Assembly (NCBI GenBank): GCA_023433705.1
Contig: JAEYUC010000102.1
Coordinates: 66,205-130,204, forward strand
Length of the DNA stretch: 64,000 nt
From: Pseudomonadota bacterium
Lineage (GTDB): Bacteria > Pseudomonadota > Gammaproteobacteria > Steroidobacterales > Steroidobacteraceae
Direction: 5' to 3'
Positions 31,918 to 40,358 of the stretch are shown piece after piece. The number at the start of each line of letters is the position of its first letter. Position 1 is the first letter of the stretch. The notes beneath the pieces are model-generated. The model was not told the origin of the DNA, made no database searches, and saw only the letters and a list, made by a program, of their open reading frames with translations. The translations under genes were made by a program, and so were the position numbers.

Positions 31918-34374
31918 TCAATTACTCGCGGTGACAGTCGCAGTGGTGCGCATTTTCTGGAATGGGGCTGATTCTATGATGCCCGTCAGCAGAGAAGAAA
32001 AACGGCCGCCGTCATCTTCGAGCCGTTTCACGATCTGGTCGATGGTCTCGACGTCGTAATACTCGACGCCGCGCCCCGTCGCATAGGTCATGAGCTTGCT
32101 CGTGAGCGTGCGGTAGAACTCCTCGCGATGGTCCGTGACCAGGATGCGCTTGAGCTCGTTCACGCTCTTGAACTTCTCGCCCGTGATCAGGCTGCCTTCG
32201 GCGACGATCGGCTGCTTGCGCTCCGAGTCGCGCCACGCGCCGACCGCGTTGAAGTTCTCGAACGCGAGGCCGATCGGATCCATGCGGTTGTGGCACGAGG
32301 CGCACATCGGATTCTCGCGATGCACCTTGAGCACGTCGCGCAGCGTGGGCTCGTGGCCGTCCTTGAAATCCGTCTCGCTCGCTTCCAGCGCCGGCACGTT
32401 GGCGGGCGGCGGCGGAGGAGGTGTGCCGAGGAAATTCGCGAGTACGAACAAGCCGCGTTTCACGGGTGACGTGCGGTCCGGGTTCGACGTGACGACCAGC
32501 GCGCTGCCCTGCGTGAGCATGCCGCCGCGCGGATTACCCGCCGGCAGCGTGACCTTGCGCATTTCCTTTCCGACGACGTCGGGCACGCCGTAGTACTTGG
32601 CGAGATCCTCGTTGAGGAACGTGTAGTCGCTCTCGAGGAATTCGGTGACGGGCCGGTCCTCGCGCGCGACGTACTCGAAGTACTTCTCGGTTTCCTCGCG
32701 CATCGCCTTGCGCATGTCCTTGCTGAAGTCCGGCTTCGACTTCACCACCGTCTCGATGTGTTCGTTGAGCTTCCTGGCCGCCTCGAAATCCCGCTTCATG
32801 AAAGCCTGGCGCAGTTGTCGCTGCGTTTCTTCCTCGCCGGCGTCGCGCAGGATGACCTGCTGGGGATTGCTCGCGATGCCCTCGACGTCGCGCGCCTGCA
32901 GCCACTGACCGGTGAAGTTGCGCGCCAGGTTCTCGGCGCGCGGATCCTTCAGCATTCGTTCGACCTGCGCGCCGAGGTTCTTGCGCAGCTCGCCACGTCC
33001 GGCGAGCGCGATCAGCTCGTCGTCCGGCATCGTCGACCACAGGAAATAGGAGAGGCGCGACGCAAGCGAAAACTCGTCGACTTCCGCGACGCCGCCCACC
33101 GCGTTCGGCGCGGCCTCTTCGAGCTTGAACAGGAATCGCGGCGAAGCAAGCACCGCGGACATCGCGTGCGCGACGCCTTGTTCGAACGTCTTGCCCTTCT
33201 GCGTGTACGTCGCCTCCGCCAGAGCGGCGAGCCGCTCGCCTGTGTTGTCGGAGACCGGCCGGCGATACGCCTTCGTCGCGAACGCGGTCAGCAGTTCCTC
33301 GGCATACGCGCGGCGTGCCTCGCGCGACTTCGGCACTTCACGCGGGAAGTAACGATCGTAGTTCTCCGTCTTCACCCAGTGCGCGTTCTCGAGCGGTCCC
33401 TCGACGTGCAGCCGGTTCACGAAGAAATCGATGATGGTTTCTTTCTTCTCCTCCGGCACCGTCGGCGTGAGCTCGATGGTCACGACGTGATCCGAACCCG
33501 CGGGCCACTTCTGGCTGCGCTCGAACGTGAAGGCCTTCTCGTCGTGATAGGCGAACTCCTGGTTCACCATTTCCTGGCCATCTACCTTGACCACGACGCG
33601 CGCCTTGCCGGGATCCGGGTAGTAGCTGCCGTTCACTTCGAGGTCGAGCTTTACACGGTACGTGCCGGCTAGATCCGTCTTGAACTTCGCCGCGACGTCG
33701 GCCGGCGTATTGAAGGTGAGCTGGCGGCGGCCCCACTTGAAGCCCGCGCCTTTGCCTTCGAACACGGTGCCGGGCTCGGTCTTGATCGCGGGCTTGCGCG
33801 CGACGGTGGGCACGGCCTGCGCGATGACCGTCTGCGCGGCGGCGACGTACTTTTCCATCAGCATGGGCGAGGTAGTTAGTGCGTCGCCGATGTTGTCGAA
33901 TCCGAAGCCCGTGTCATCGGGCGGGAATTCATGATCGGTGTTGTAATCGACGCCGAGCAGGTCTTTCACCGTGTTGCGGTACTCGACGCGGTTGAGCCGG
34001 CGCACCGTGACGCGGCCCGGATCGGGGCGGGCGGGATCGATGTGGAAGACGTCGCGCTTGATCCAGCGCTCGAGCGTCGCCTGTTCATCCGCATTCAGGC
34101 GCGGGTTGTCCTCGGCGGGCATGAGTCCGGCGCGCACGTTGTTGAGCACGCGCAGCCAGAGTTTCGGGTCGAGGATTTCCTTGTCGGTCTCCAGCAAGTC
34201 GAAGGCGACCTTGCCCTTGTCGTATCCGTCGCCGTGGCACTCGTAGCAGTGCTTCTCGAGCATCGGGAGGATCTGCGAGTTGTAAGTCTCGATGGGGGTT
34301 TTTGCGAACGCCATCGTGCACGCCATCACGGACGCAAGCGGTGCGGTGATACGGATGACTCGCTTCGATCTCAC
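31918..34374 (-). CDS. DUF1592-type multidomain cytochrome (DUF1587/1592/1588/1585)
   Basis: 818 residues with a Sec signal. Domain order: N-terminal PSCyt1-like heme site (HCYECHGDG), DUF1587 (VTVRRLNRVEYRNTVKDLLG, FPPDDTGFGFDN), a carbohydrate-binding-like beta domain (about 190-300), DUF1595, DUF1592 (FLFKLEE, ASRLSYFLWSTMPDDEL), DUF1588 with a second heme site (MCASCHNRMDPIGLAFENFNAVG), and DUF1585 near the end. It is probably periplasmic and electron-carrying. Upstream of and coupled to DUF1552. Substrate unknown; polysaccharide or aromatic oxidation has been guessed for relatives. Confidence 0.92.
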   Translation of the reverse strand: MRSKRVIRITAPLASVMACTMAFAKTPIETYNSQILPMLEKHCYECHGDGYDKGKVAFDLLETDKEILDPKLWLRVLNNVRAGLMPAEDNPRLNADEQATLERWIKRDVFHIDPARPDPGRVTVRRLNRVEYRNTVKDLLGVDYNTDHEFPPDDTGFGFDNIGDALTTSPMLMEKYVAAAQTVIAQAVPTVARKPAIKTEPGTVFEGKGAGFKWGRRQLTFNTPADVAAKFKTDLAGTYRVKLDLEVNGSYYPDPGKARVVVKVDGQEMVNQEFAYHDEKAFTFERSQKWPAGSDHVVTIELTPTVPEEKKETIIDFFVNRLHVEGPLENAHWVKTENYDRYFPREVPKSREARRAYAEELLTAFATKAYRRPVSDNTGERLAALAEATYTQKGKTFEQGVAHAMSAVLASPRFLFKLEEAAPNAVGGVAEVDEFSLASRLSYFLWSTMPDDELIALAGRGELRKNLGAQVERMLKDPRAENLARNFTGQWLQARDVEGIASNPQQVILRDAGEEETQRQLRQAFMKRDFEAARKLNEHIETVVKSKPDFSKDMRKAMREETEKYFEYVAREDRPVTEFLESDYTFLNEDLAKYYGVPDVVGKEMRKVTLPAGNPRGGMLTQGSALVVTSNPDRTSPVKRGLFVLANFLGTPPPPPPANVPALEASETDFKDGHEPTLRDVLKVHRENPMCASCHNRMDPIGLAFENFNAVGAWRDSERKQPIVAEGSLITGEKFKSVNELKRILVTDHREEFYRTLTSKLMTYATGRGVEYYDVETIDQIVKRLEDDGGRFSSLLTGIIESAPFQKMRTTATVTASN

Positions 34375-34547
34375 GATCCCAATGCCCCCTTGATCCGCAT
34401 GAAAACGCTGCGCATTCTGCGGGTTTTCGTCTATTGGGTCACGGGCTTTTCGAGCCGGGGATACTCTGATTCGTTCCCGTTATGGCCATGCATGACGGAA
34501 ATCGTTTATAGATGCGTCTCACATCACACTACTGAGGACCCGAGCCC

Positions 34548-35009
34548 ATGTCAGGAAGTTCGTTCAAGAGGCTATGTTCATTGGTCGTCGGCGCAGCCGT
34601 GATCGCGTGCGCGGTGCAGGCCGCGACGCCCGCGGAAACGCAGAAGGCGCGCCACGAGCACTACGAAAAGCTCGGCGATGCGTTCAAGGCCGTACGCGAT
34701 CAGAGCAATGCGGGCAGCCCCGATTTCGCGGCGCTGCAGAAGGCCGCGAACACCGTGCAGGAAGCTTCGGTCAATCAGCAGCAGTGGTTCCCGAAAGGTT
34801 CTGGTCCCGAGGCTGGCAAGACGCGTGCGCTGCCGGAGATCTGGACGGACACCGCGGGCTTCGCTTCCGCGATGAAGATGTTCGAGGAGCGCGCGCCGGC
34901 GCTCGCCGCGGCCGCGCAGGCCAAGGACGTCGACGCCGTGAAGAAGGCGTTCCGCGAAGTGGGCGGTTCCTGCAAGAACTGCCACGACAAGTTCCGCGCT
35001 CCCGAATAA
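34548..35009 (+). CDS. Cytochrome c' family protein
   Basis: 153 residues with a signal peptide ending AVQA-A. A four-helix bundle is expected, with one C-terminal heme site CKNCHDKFRAPE, the hallmark of cytochrome c'. The fold binds NO or CO at a five-coordinate heme; some members transfer electrons. It is directly followed by a cytochrome b561 gene (stop TAA and next ATG adjacent), a pairing common in proteobacteria. It diverges from the DUF1592 gene across 173 bp. Confidence 0.92.
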   Translation: MSGSSFKRLCSLVVGAAVIACAVQAATPAETQKARHEHYEKLGDAFKAVRDQSNAGSPDFAALQKAANTVQEASVNQQQWFPKGSGPEAGKTRALPEIWTDTAGFASAMKMFEERAPALAAAAQAKDVDAVKKAFREVGGSCKNCHDKFRAPE

Positions 35010-35669
35010 ATGAGCGTCGGGTCACGAGTGCGCGTGTGGGATCTCCCCACGCGCCTCGTTCACTGGCTCTTCGTCAGCTGCGTCGGCGTGTCCTGGTGGA
35101 CCGCCGAGACAGGGCGTCTCGAGTGGCATCGCTGGAGCGGCTACGCGCTGCTGGGGCTGCTCGTCTTCCGCATCTACTGGGGATTCTTCGGTAGCTCGAC
35201 CGCACGGTTCGCAAGCTTCGTGCGCGGTCCGCGCGCGGTATTCGAATACATGCGTGGCTCGTGGAAGATTGCCGCGGGGCACAATCCGCTCGGCTCCTGG
35301 AGCGTGGTCACGCTGATCGTGCTGCTGCTGGTGCAGGTGGGGCTGGGCCTGTTCGCGGTCGACGTGGATGGCATCGAGTCCGGACCATTATCGATGTATG
35401 TCGATTTCGACACGGGTCGCGACGCGGCCAAATTGCACGACGTTCTGTTCAATGTGCTTCTGGCCGTCATCTGCGTGCACATCGTCGCGGTGCTGTTCTA
35501 CGCCGTCTTCCGCAAGGAGAACCTCGTGGGCGCGATGATCACGGGTGCGCGCGAGTATCGCGTCTCCGATGTCGCGCCGGTGGCAGGCTTCTCCTGGGTG
35601 CGTTTTGTCGCAGGAGTCGCGCTGGCCTCGGGGATTACCTGGGCAATCGCGCGCGCATTCCAGTTCTGA
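35010..35669 (+). CDS. Cytochrome b561-type membrane protein
   Basis: 219 residues. Four to five membrane helices: HWLFVSCVGVSWW, YALLGLLVFRIYWGFFG, VVTLIVLLLVQVGLGLFA, LLAVICVHIVAVLFYAVF and a last C-terminal helix. The His residues at RLVHWL, EWHRWSG, AKLHDVL and CVHIVAV would bind two b hemes. It is the membrane quinol-oxidising partner of the preceding cytochrome c'. Starts directly after its stop codon. Confidence 0.9.
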   Translation: MSVGSRVRVWDLPTRLVHWLFVSCVGVSWWTAETGRLEWHRWSGYALLGLLVFRIYWGFFGSSTARFASFVRGPRAVFEYMRGSWKIAAGHNPLGSWSVVTLIVLLLVQVGLGLFAVDVDGIESGPLSMYVDFDTGRDAAKLHDVLFNVLLAVICVHIVAVLFYAVFRKENLVGAMITGAREYRVSDVAPVAGFSWVRFVAGVALASGITWAIARAFQF

Positions 35670-35817
35670 TCCGCTTTTTCGCGGCGGTGTCTTACAACCC
35701 GCCGCGACTCCCGCTCGTTTGTCGGCGCCGCTCTCCAAATCCAACGGACGGTTTTCCACGCGCGCGCGCCGCGCATGCCGCTGCCTGATCGAACTACCCG
35801 GTGGTGTACTGACTACC

Positions 35818-36363
35818 GTGAGCTCCATCACCGGACAACGACCTGCGAGAACTTATGAACCACTGGGGCCAGACGAGACACCTCCGCTGGGCGCACACCT
35901 GGTTTCACCGCGCTGGGGTTTTGCGCACCACGGCATATACACCGGCGGCGGGAAGGTCGTGCATTACGGCGCGTTGCTCTACGACCTTGTGCGTCGCCCG
36001 GTGGAGGAAGTGTCGCTCGAAGCGTTTGCACAGGGACGACCTGTTTTTCTGATCCGCCACGCGGAGACATGCCGCGGTCCGGCCGAGGTGATCCGCAGCG
36101 CCCGATCGCGCCTCGGCGAGAACCGCTACAGCGTCTGGACCAACAACTGCGAGCATTTCTGCGAATGGTGCCTGCACGGCGAGCCGCGCAGCTTCCAGGT
36201 CGAGGACGCGCTCGAGTTTCCACGCCGCATTGCGGAATGGGCGATGGCGCGGCTGTGGGCCATACTGACGACCCCCATCACGTTACGGTTGGGCCATGAG
36301 ATCGCGAATCGCAAACCCGCTGGCGGCGACGTTCCTGTTGTTGAGCGCATGCGCCGCGAATGA
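35818..36363 (+). CDS. LRAT/NlpC-P60-type papain-like protein
   Basis: 181 residues from a GTG start (MSSITGQRP); no ATG is available in frame and the start is uncertain. The LRAT pattern is present: LGAHLVSPRWGFAHHGIYTGGGKVVHYGAL with the catalytic His, and NCEHFCEWCLHG with the NC-EHF Cys. Such proteins transfer or hydrolyse acyl groups; bacterial members are poorly studied. Soluble, with no signal. Its end overlaps the META gene by 68 nt in another frame, which is unusual. Confidence 0.8.
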   Translation: MSSITGQRPARTYEPLGPDETPPLGAHLVSPRWGFAHHGIYTGGGKVVHYGALLYDLVRRPVEEVSLEAFAQGRPVFLIRHAETCRGPAEVIRSARSRLGENRYSVWTNNCEHFCEWCLHGEPRSFQVEDALEFPRRIAEWAMARLWAILTTPITLRLGHEIANRKPAGGDVPVVERMRRE

Positions 36364-36748
36364 AGGCGGTCCGGTTCGCCCGGAATCGACGTCCACCGCG
36401 ACGCTCGAGAATACCTACTGGAAAGTCATGACCCTCGGCGGCACGCCGGTGGTCGTGGCCGAGAACCAGCGCGAGCCTCGCGTGGTGTTTCACTCCGAAG
36501 GCAAACGCGTGGCAGCGTTCGGCGGCTGCAACCAGATGAGCGGCACCTTTGAGATCGAAGGCGAGAAGCTCACGCTGTCGCGCATGGCCGCGACGATGAT
36601 GGCCTGCGAAGTCGGGATGGAGCAGGAGCAGGCGCTGCACGATGCCTTCAATCGCGTGGCGCGCTGGAAAATCAGCGGCGAACGGCTCGAGCTTCTCGAT
36701 ATCGGCGGAGCGACGCTCGCGACGTTCGAGTCGCGCTACATGAAGTAG
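36296..36748 (+). CDS. META-domain lipoprotein (HslJ-like)
   Basis: 150 residues with a lipobox LLSAC. The META domain covers about residues 35-145: LENTYWKVMTLGG, FGGCNQMSGTFEIEGEKLTLSRMAATMMAC, and WKISGERLELLD, as in HslJ, a stress-linked envelope lipoprotein. Its start overlaps the preceding gene by 68 nt. It converges on the esterase gene with 5 nt between stops. Confidence 0.9.
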   Translation: MRSRIANPLAATFLLLSACAANEGGPVRPESTSTATLENTYWKVMTLGGTPVVVAENQREPRVVFHSEGKRVAAFGGCNQMSGTFEIEGEKLTLSRMAATMMACEVGMEQEQALHDAFNRVARWKISGERLELLDIGGATLATFESRYMK

Positions 36749-36753
36749 CGTGG

Positions 36754-37860
36754 CTACTTCCAGACGAACTCCAGCGCCTGCGGTAACGTCTGCTCGCGCA
36801 CCTTGCGGTCGCAATGGCCGGAGTCGAGGGCGTACACATATTGATAGTGGTAGCCCTTGGCCTCGAGCGCCGCGGCCATCTGGTGGTTGGCGGCGACCCA
36901 GTCGTGCATGTCGTCGCGCATGACGTTGGGGTTGAAGAGGTCGCGGTCGCCGACGTGCATCCACATGCGGATGGGTTTCGCGGGGTTGTCAGGGATCAAT
37001 GACGCGTGGTACTCCCAGGCGCCGCCCGGCGTGGCGGGATCGAACGGCCACTGCTGGTTCACGAACGTGCCCGAGTAGCTCACGATGCGGCGGTACCACT
37101 CGGGATGGAACCACGCCATCGTGAATGCCGCCGCAGCGCCTGAGCTGCAGCCCATGGCCGCGCGCTTGTCAGGATCGCGCGTGAGCTTCACGCCGTAGTT
37201 CTTCTCCACGAGCGGCAGCACTTCCGCCTCGATGAACTCCGCGAACTTGCCGGACATCGTGTCGTATTCGAGTCCGCGCTGGCTGCCTTGCGCGTCGCCG
37301 CCGCCGTTCTGGATCATGATCGCGATCATGGGCGGAACGCGTTTCTGCGCGATGAGGTTGTCGAGCACGCGCGGCAGCGTGCGGTCAGGATCACCGAGCT
37401 TCGGACCATCGTGCACGACGATGAACGGCGCGGGCTTCTTGCGCTTCAATTGCGCCGGGATGTACACGGTGATCGCGCGCGTCCAGGGCTGCGCGTGAGT
37501 CTGCACGATCAGCGTTTTCGGGTTGTTGGGATCGACCGTGCCGAACGCATCGCGCGCGATGCCTGGATAGAACTTGCTGTCCTTCGATTCCATCGTGAAC
37601 TGCTGGACCGTTCCCGCGGGAACCCCGTCGACGGGCGTGAGCTCGGGTGCCGGCGCGTATTCGGGGCCGATCAGGAAATCGCCTTCGGCGTCGGCCGGTG
37701 CGTTCCGGCCCGCGCCGCTGATCACGGTCCACTTCGGCGCACCGGGGCCGTCGGCGGGGCGTGTGGGAGGAGCGGGGCGCGAGGTCTGCGCGGTGGCGAT
37801 GAACGTCAGTGCGAGACCCGTGACCAATGCGATGTGACGAATCGTCGGCGAGTTACGCAT
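36754..37860 (-). CDS. Secreted esterase (Fes/esterase-D-like alpha/beta hydrolase)
   Basis: 368 residues from ATG 37860, with GAGGGG six nt upstream. A signal peptide ends ATAQ. The core has PFIVVHDGP, the nucleophile elbow GCSSGAAAAF, an Asp region in WMHVGDRDLFNP, and the His in DSGHCDRKV. This is the PF00756 esterase pattern (enterochelin esterase and feruloyl esterase relatives). A beta-rich N-terminal domain of about 90 residues precedes it. Periplasmic or secreted; substrate unknown. It is divergent from a glycoside hydrolase, so plant polymer use is possible. Confidence 0.88.
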   Translation of the reverse strand: MRNSPTIRHIALVTGLALTFIATAQTSRPAPPTRPADGPGAPKWTVISGAGRNAPADAEGDFLIGPEYAPAPELTPVDGVPAGTVQQFTMESKDSKFYPGIARDAFGTVDPNNPKTLIVQTHAQPWTRAITVYIPAQLKRKKPAPFIVVHDGPKLGDPDRTLPRVLDNLIAQKRVPPMIAIMIQNGGGDAQGSQRGLEYDTMSGKFAEFIEAEVLPLVEKNYGVKLTRDPDKRAAMGCSSGAAAAFTMAWFHPEWYRRIVSYSGTFVNQQWPFDPATPGGAWEYHASLIPDNPAKPIRMWMHVGDRDLFNPNVMRDDMHDWVAANHQMAAALEAKGYHYQYVYALDSGHCDRKVREQTLPQALEFVWK

Positions 37861-37952
37861 GGAGCCCCTCAATCGATTCCACGAAGCGGGCGATCCTATC
37901 GCTTGAGTGCGCGTGGCTGCTACTGTTACCCGAGGAATTCCCGGGAGGGTCC

Positions 37953-39092
37953 ATGCAACGACTTGCTTTGTTCGGCGCGCTCGTTCTGTTGTCGCTGAGT
38001 AATGCCGCGCTCGCGGACACCACTCAATGGTCCTCCGCGAAGGCGAACTCGTGGTACGCGCAGCATCGCTGGCTCGTCGGCAGCAACTACATCAATCGCG
38101 ATGCGATCAACCAGCTCGAGATGTGGCAGGCGGAGACGTTCAATCCCGAACAGATAGACCAGGAGTTGGCGTGGGCCGCCGGCATCGGCATGAACACGAT
38201 GCGCGTCTATCTGCACGATCTGCTCTGGGAGCAGGACGCGGAAGGGTTCAGGAAGCGCATCGACCAGTTCCTCGCCATCGCCGCGAAACACGGCATCAAG
38301 CCGCTGTTCGTATTCTTCGATTCGTGCTGGGATTCCGAGCCCAAGCTCGGCAAGCAGCGCGAGCCCAGGCCCGGCGTGCACAACTCGGGCTGGGTGCAGA
38401 GCCCGGGCCGCGCGGGTCTCGCGGCCACCGCCGACTATCGGAAGCTCAAGGCATACGTGCAGGGCCTATTGCGCGCGTTCGGCAAGGACGAGCGCATCCT
38501 CGGCTGGGATCTCTGGAACGAGCCCGACAATGTATATGGCGGCGCGGGGCCGGATTCGCCGGAGGCGAAGGAGAAGTTGCGGCTCGTCGCCGCGCTGCTT
38601 CCGCAGGTGTTCGACTGGGCGCGCGAGGCGAATCCCTCGCAACCGCTGACGTCCGGCGTCTGGATCCGCGACGACTGGTCGAAGCCGGAGAACCTCACGC
38701 CCGTCGAGCGCGTGCAACTCCTGCAATCCGACATCATCACGTTCCACGTCTACGACTGGCCGGAGGCGCTCGAGCGCAAGATCAAGCAACTCGAGGCCTA
38801 CGGCCGGCCCATCATCTGCACGGAGTACCTGGCGCGCAGCGCGGGCTCCACGTTCGACAGCTCGCTGCCGATCGCCCGCAAGTACGACGTCGGCATGATC
38901 AACTGGGGACTGGTGTCCGGAAAGACCCAGACTATCTACCCGTGGGATTCGGTCGGCCGGCCATACACGTCGCCGCCGACGGTGTGGTTCCACGATGTGT
39001 TCCATCCGGATGGCAGGCCGTATCGGCAGGCGGAAGCGGATCAGATCAAGGCGCTCACGAGCGAGGCGCAGGCGGAGTTCGCGAAGCGCTGA
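37953..39092 (+). CDS. Secreted glycoside hydrolase (GH5-like / putative endoxylanase-type TIM barrel)
   Basis: 379 residues with a signal peptide ending ALA-D and GGGAGG before the ATG. A (beta/alpha)8 barrel is suggested by LAWAAGIGMNTMRVYLHDL, KPLFVFFDSCW, ILGWDLWNEPDN (acid/base Glu) and RPIICTEYLARS (nucleophile Glu), then GMINWGLVSGKTQT. This clan-A arrangement is usual for GH5, GH2 and related families. I cannot fix the subfamily or substrate. Confidence 0.88.
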   Translation: MQRLALFGALVLLSLSNAALADTTQWSSAKANSWYAQHRWLVGSNYINRDAINQLEMWQAETFNPEQIDQELAWAAGIGMNTMRVYLHDLLWEQDAEGFRKRIDQFLAIAAKHGIKPLFVFFDSCWDSEPKLGKQREPRPGVHNSGWVQSPGRAGLAATADYRKLKAYVQGLLRAFGKDERILGWDLWNEPDNVYGGAGPDSPEAKEKLRLVAALLPQVFDWAREANPSQPLTSGVWIRDDWSKPENLTPVERVQLLQSDIITFHVYDWPEALERKIKQLEAYGRPIICTEYLARSAGSTFDSSLPIARKYDVGMINWGLVSGKTQTIYPWDSVGRPYTSPPTVWFHDVFHPDGRPYRQAEADQIKALTSEAQAEFAKR

Positions 39093-39096
39093 GGAG

Positions 39097-39771
39097 TCAG
39101 TGCCGCTCGTCCTCGGTGCCCGTCGCGGCGCCGAGGCCGAGACCCATGCCCATGCCGGCGCCCGCGGCCATGCCGCCGCCGCCGGTTTTGCCGCTGGCCT
39201 TGCCACCTTCCTTGTCGCCACCGGCCTTGCCCGAGCCCGGGCGGGCCGGGCCCTGTTTCGGAATCACGACGTCCGCCGCGATCGGATCGAGATCGAGCAC
39301 GGAGCGGATGAAGTTGCGCAAGGAAACGACCAGCTCATGCGTGGGCACGGGCTTGCCCGACGCCAGCTCGGTCGCGGCTCGGGCCGCCAGGCGGACCTGT
39401 TCCTCGGTGCCTAACAGGATGATGTCGGACAGCGCCGCCTCGACCGCGTCGCGGATGCGGCGCGAGCGGTCCGTGCTTTCGTGGACGAGGATGGGCAGCG
39501 GGGCGTACGCATCCTCCGGCTCGCGCAGCCGCAGATCGCGAAGATGGGTGGGGTCCACCGCGAGGTCGCCCGTGAACGAGCCGCCGAGCACCTTGTATGC
39601 CGCGATCAACGTGCGCAGCCGCTCGTTGATCTGGCGATTCTCGCGCTCGCGGCGCTGCTGGATCGTCTGCATCGCGAGCAACCGGATGCCCACGCCGAGC
39701 AACGTGATGATCGCGAGACCGAGCAGTGTCGAGAGCACCGCCTGCCAGGAGCTGAAGTCGAATCCGCGCAT
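39097..39771 (-). CDS. Inner-membrane hypothetical protein with Gly-rich tail
   Basis: 224 residues. One N-terminal membrane helix (AVLSTLLGLAIITLLGVGIRLLA), then a long charged helical region (about 35-160, including QQRRERENRQINERLRTLIAAYK) and a C-terminal Gly/Ala/Met-rich tail. The tail is low-complexity and may be disordered. The helical domain ends VVSLRNFIRSVLDLDPI. No family recognised. Converges on the hydrolase gene, 4 nt between. Confidence 0.7.
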   Translation of the reverse strand: MRGFDFSSWQAVLSTLLGLAIITLLGVGIRLLAMQTIQQRRERENRQINERLRTLIAAYKVLGGSFTGDLAVDPTHLRDLRLREPEDAYAPLPILVHESTDRSRRIRDAVEAALSDIILLGTEEQVRLAARAATELASGKPVPTHELVVSLRNFIRSVLDLDPIAADVVIPKQGPARPGSGKAGGDKEGGKASGKTGGGGMAAGAGMGMGLGLGAATGTEDERH

Positions 39772-39857
39772 GACCCGGCATTCTTGTCGGCCGGCAGGCC
39801 CGCGCAATGTCACGGACGTCCCGTGTCGATGTCGGCCGATGTCAGGTATGGTCGGGT

Positions 39858-40358
39858 GTGACTTCGATTTCTCCAGCCCGGCCCGCCGATGCGCGCGAGA
39901 TCGTGGCACTGCGCACTCAGGTCGCGCGCGACATGACGCGACAGTTTGGCAAAGGCCATTGGTCGGAATGTCCCAGTGTTGCGCTGGTTCAACGGCAGCT
40001 ACGCGCCTCGCACGTGATGGTTGCGCGGCGCGACGGAGCTATCGTCGGCACCGTTCGACTTGCCGTGACGAAGCAGTGGGCTATCGATTCGGGTGCGTTC
40101 ACGCCAGTGAAGACTTCGCTTTATGTGCTGGGTCTGGCGGTTACACCGGAAGCGCGCGGACTTGGCATCGGTCGCGAGCTCATGGAAGCCGCGAAGGCGA
40201 AAGCACGCGACTGGCCCGCGCAGGCGTTATGGCTGGACGCATACGACCATGCCGCGGGCGCAGGCGGGTTCTATCTGGCCTGCGGTTTCCGGAAGGTAGG
40301 GCCGTGCGCGACCGGCGACGTGCCTCTCATCTATTACGAATGGCTGGCGCCTTGCTAG
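39858..40358 (+). CDS. GNAT-family N-acetyltransferase
   Basis: 166 residues from GTG 39858; an upstream ATG at 39807 would add 17 residues. The acetyl-CoA motif A is LYVLGLAVTPEARGLGIGRELMEAA, followed by LWLDAYDHAAGAGGFYLACGFRKVG. This is the usual GNAT fold. Substrate unknown. Converges on the SRAP gene with a 4-nt overlap of stops. Confidence 0.9.
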   Translation: MTSISPARPADAREIVALRTQVARDMTRQFGKGHWSECPSVALVQRQLRASHVMVARRDGAIVGTVRLAVTKQWAIDSGAFTPVKTSLYVLGLAVTPEARGLGIGRELMEAAKAKARDWPAQALWLDAYDHAAGAGGFYLACGFRKVGPCATGDVPLIYYEWLAPC

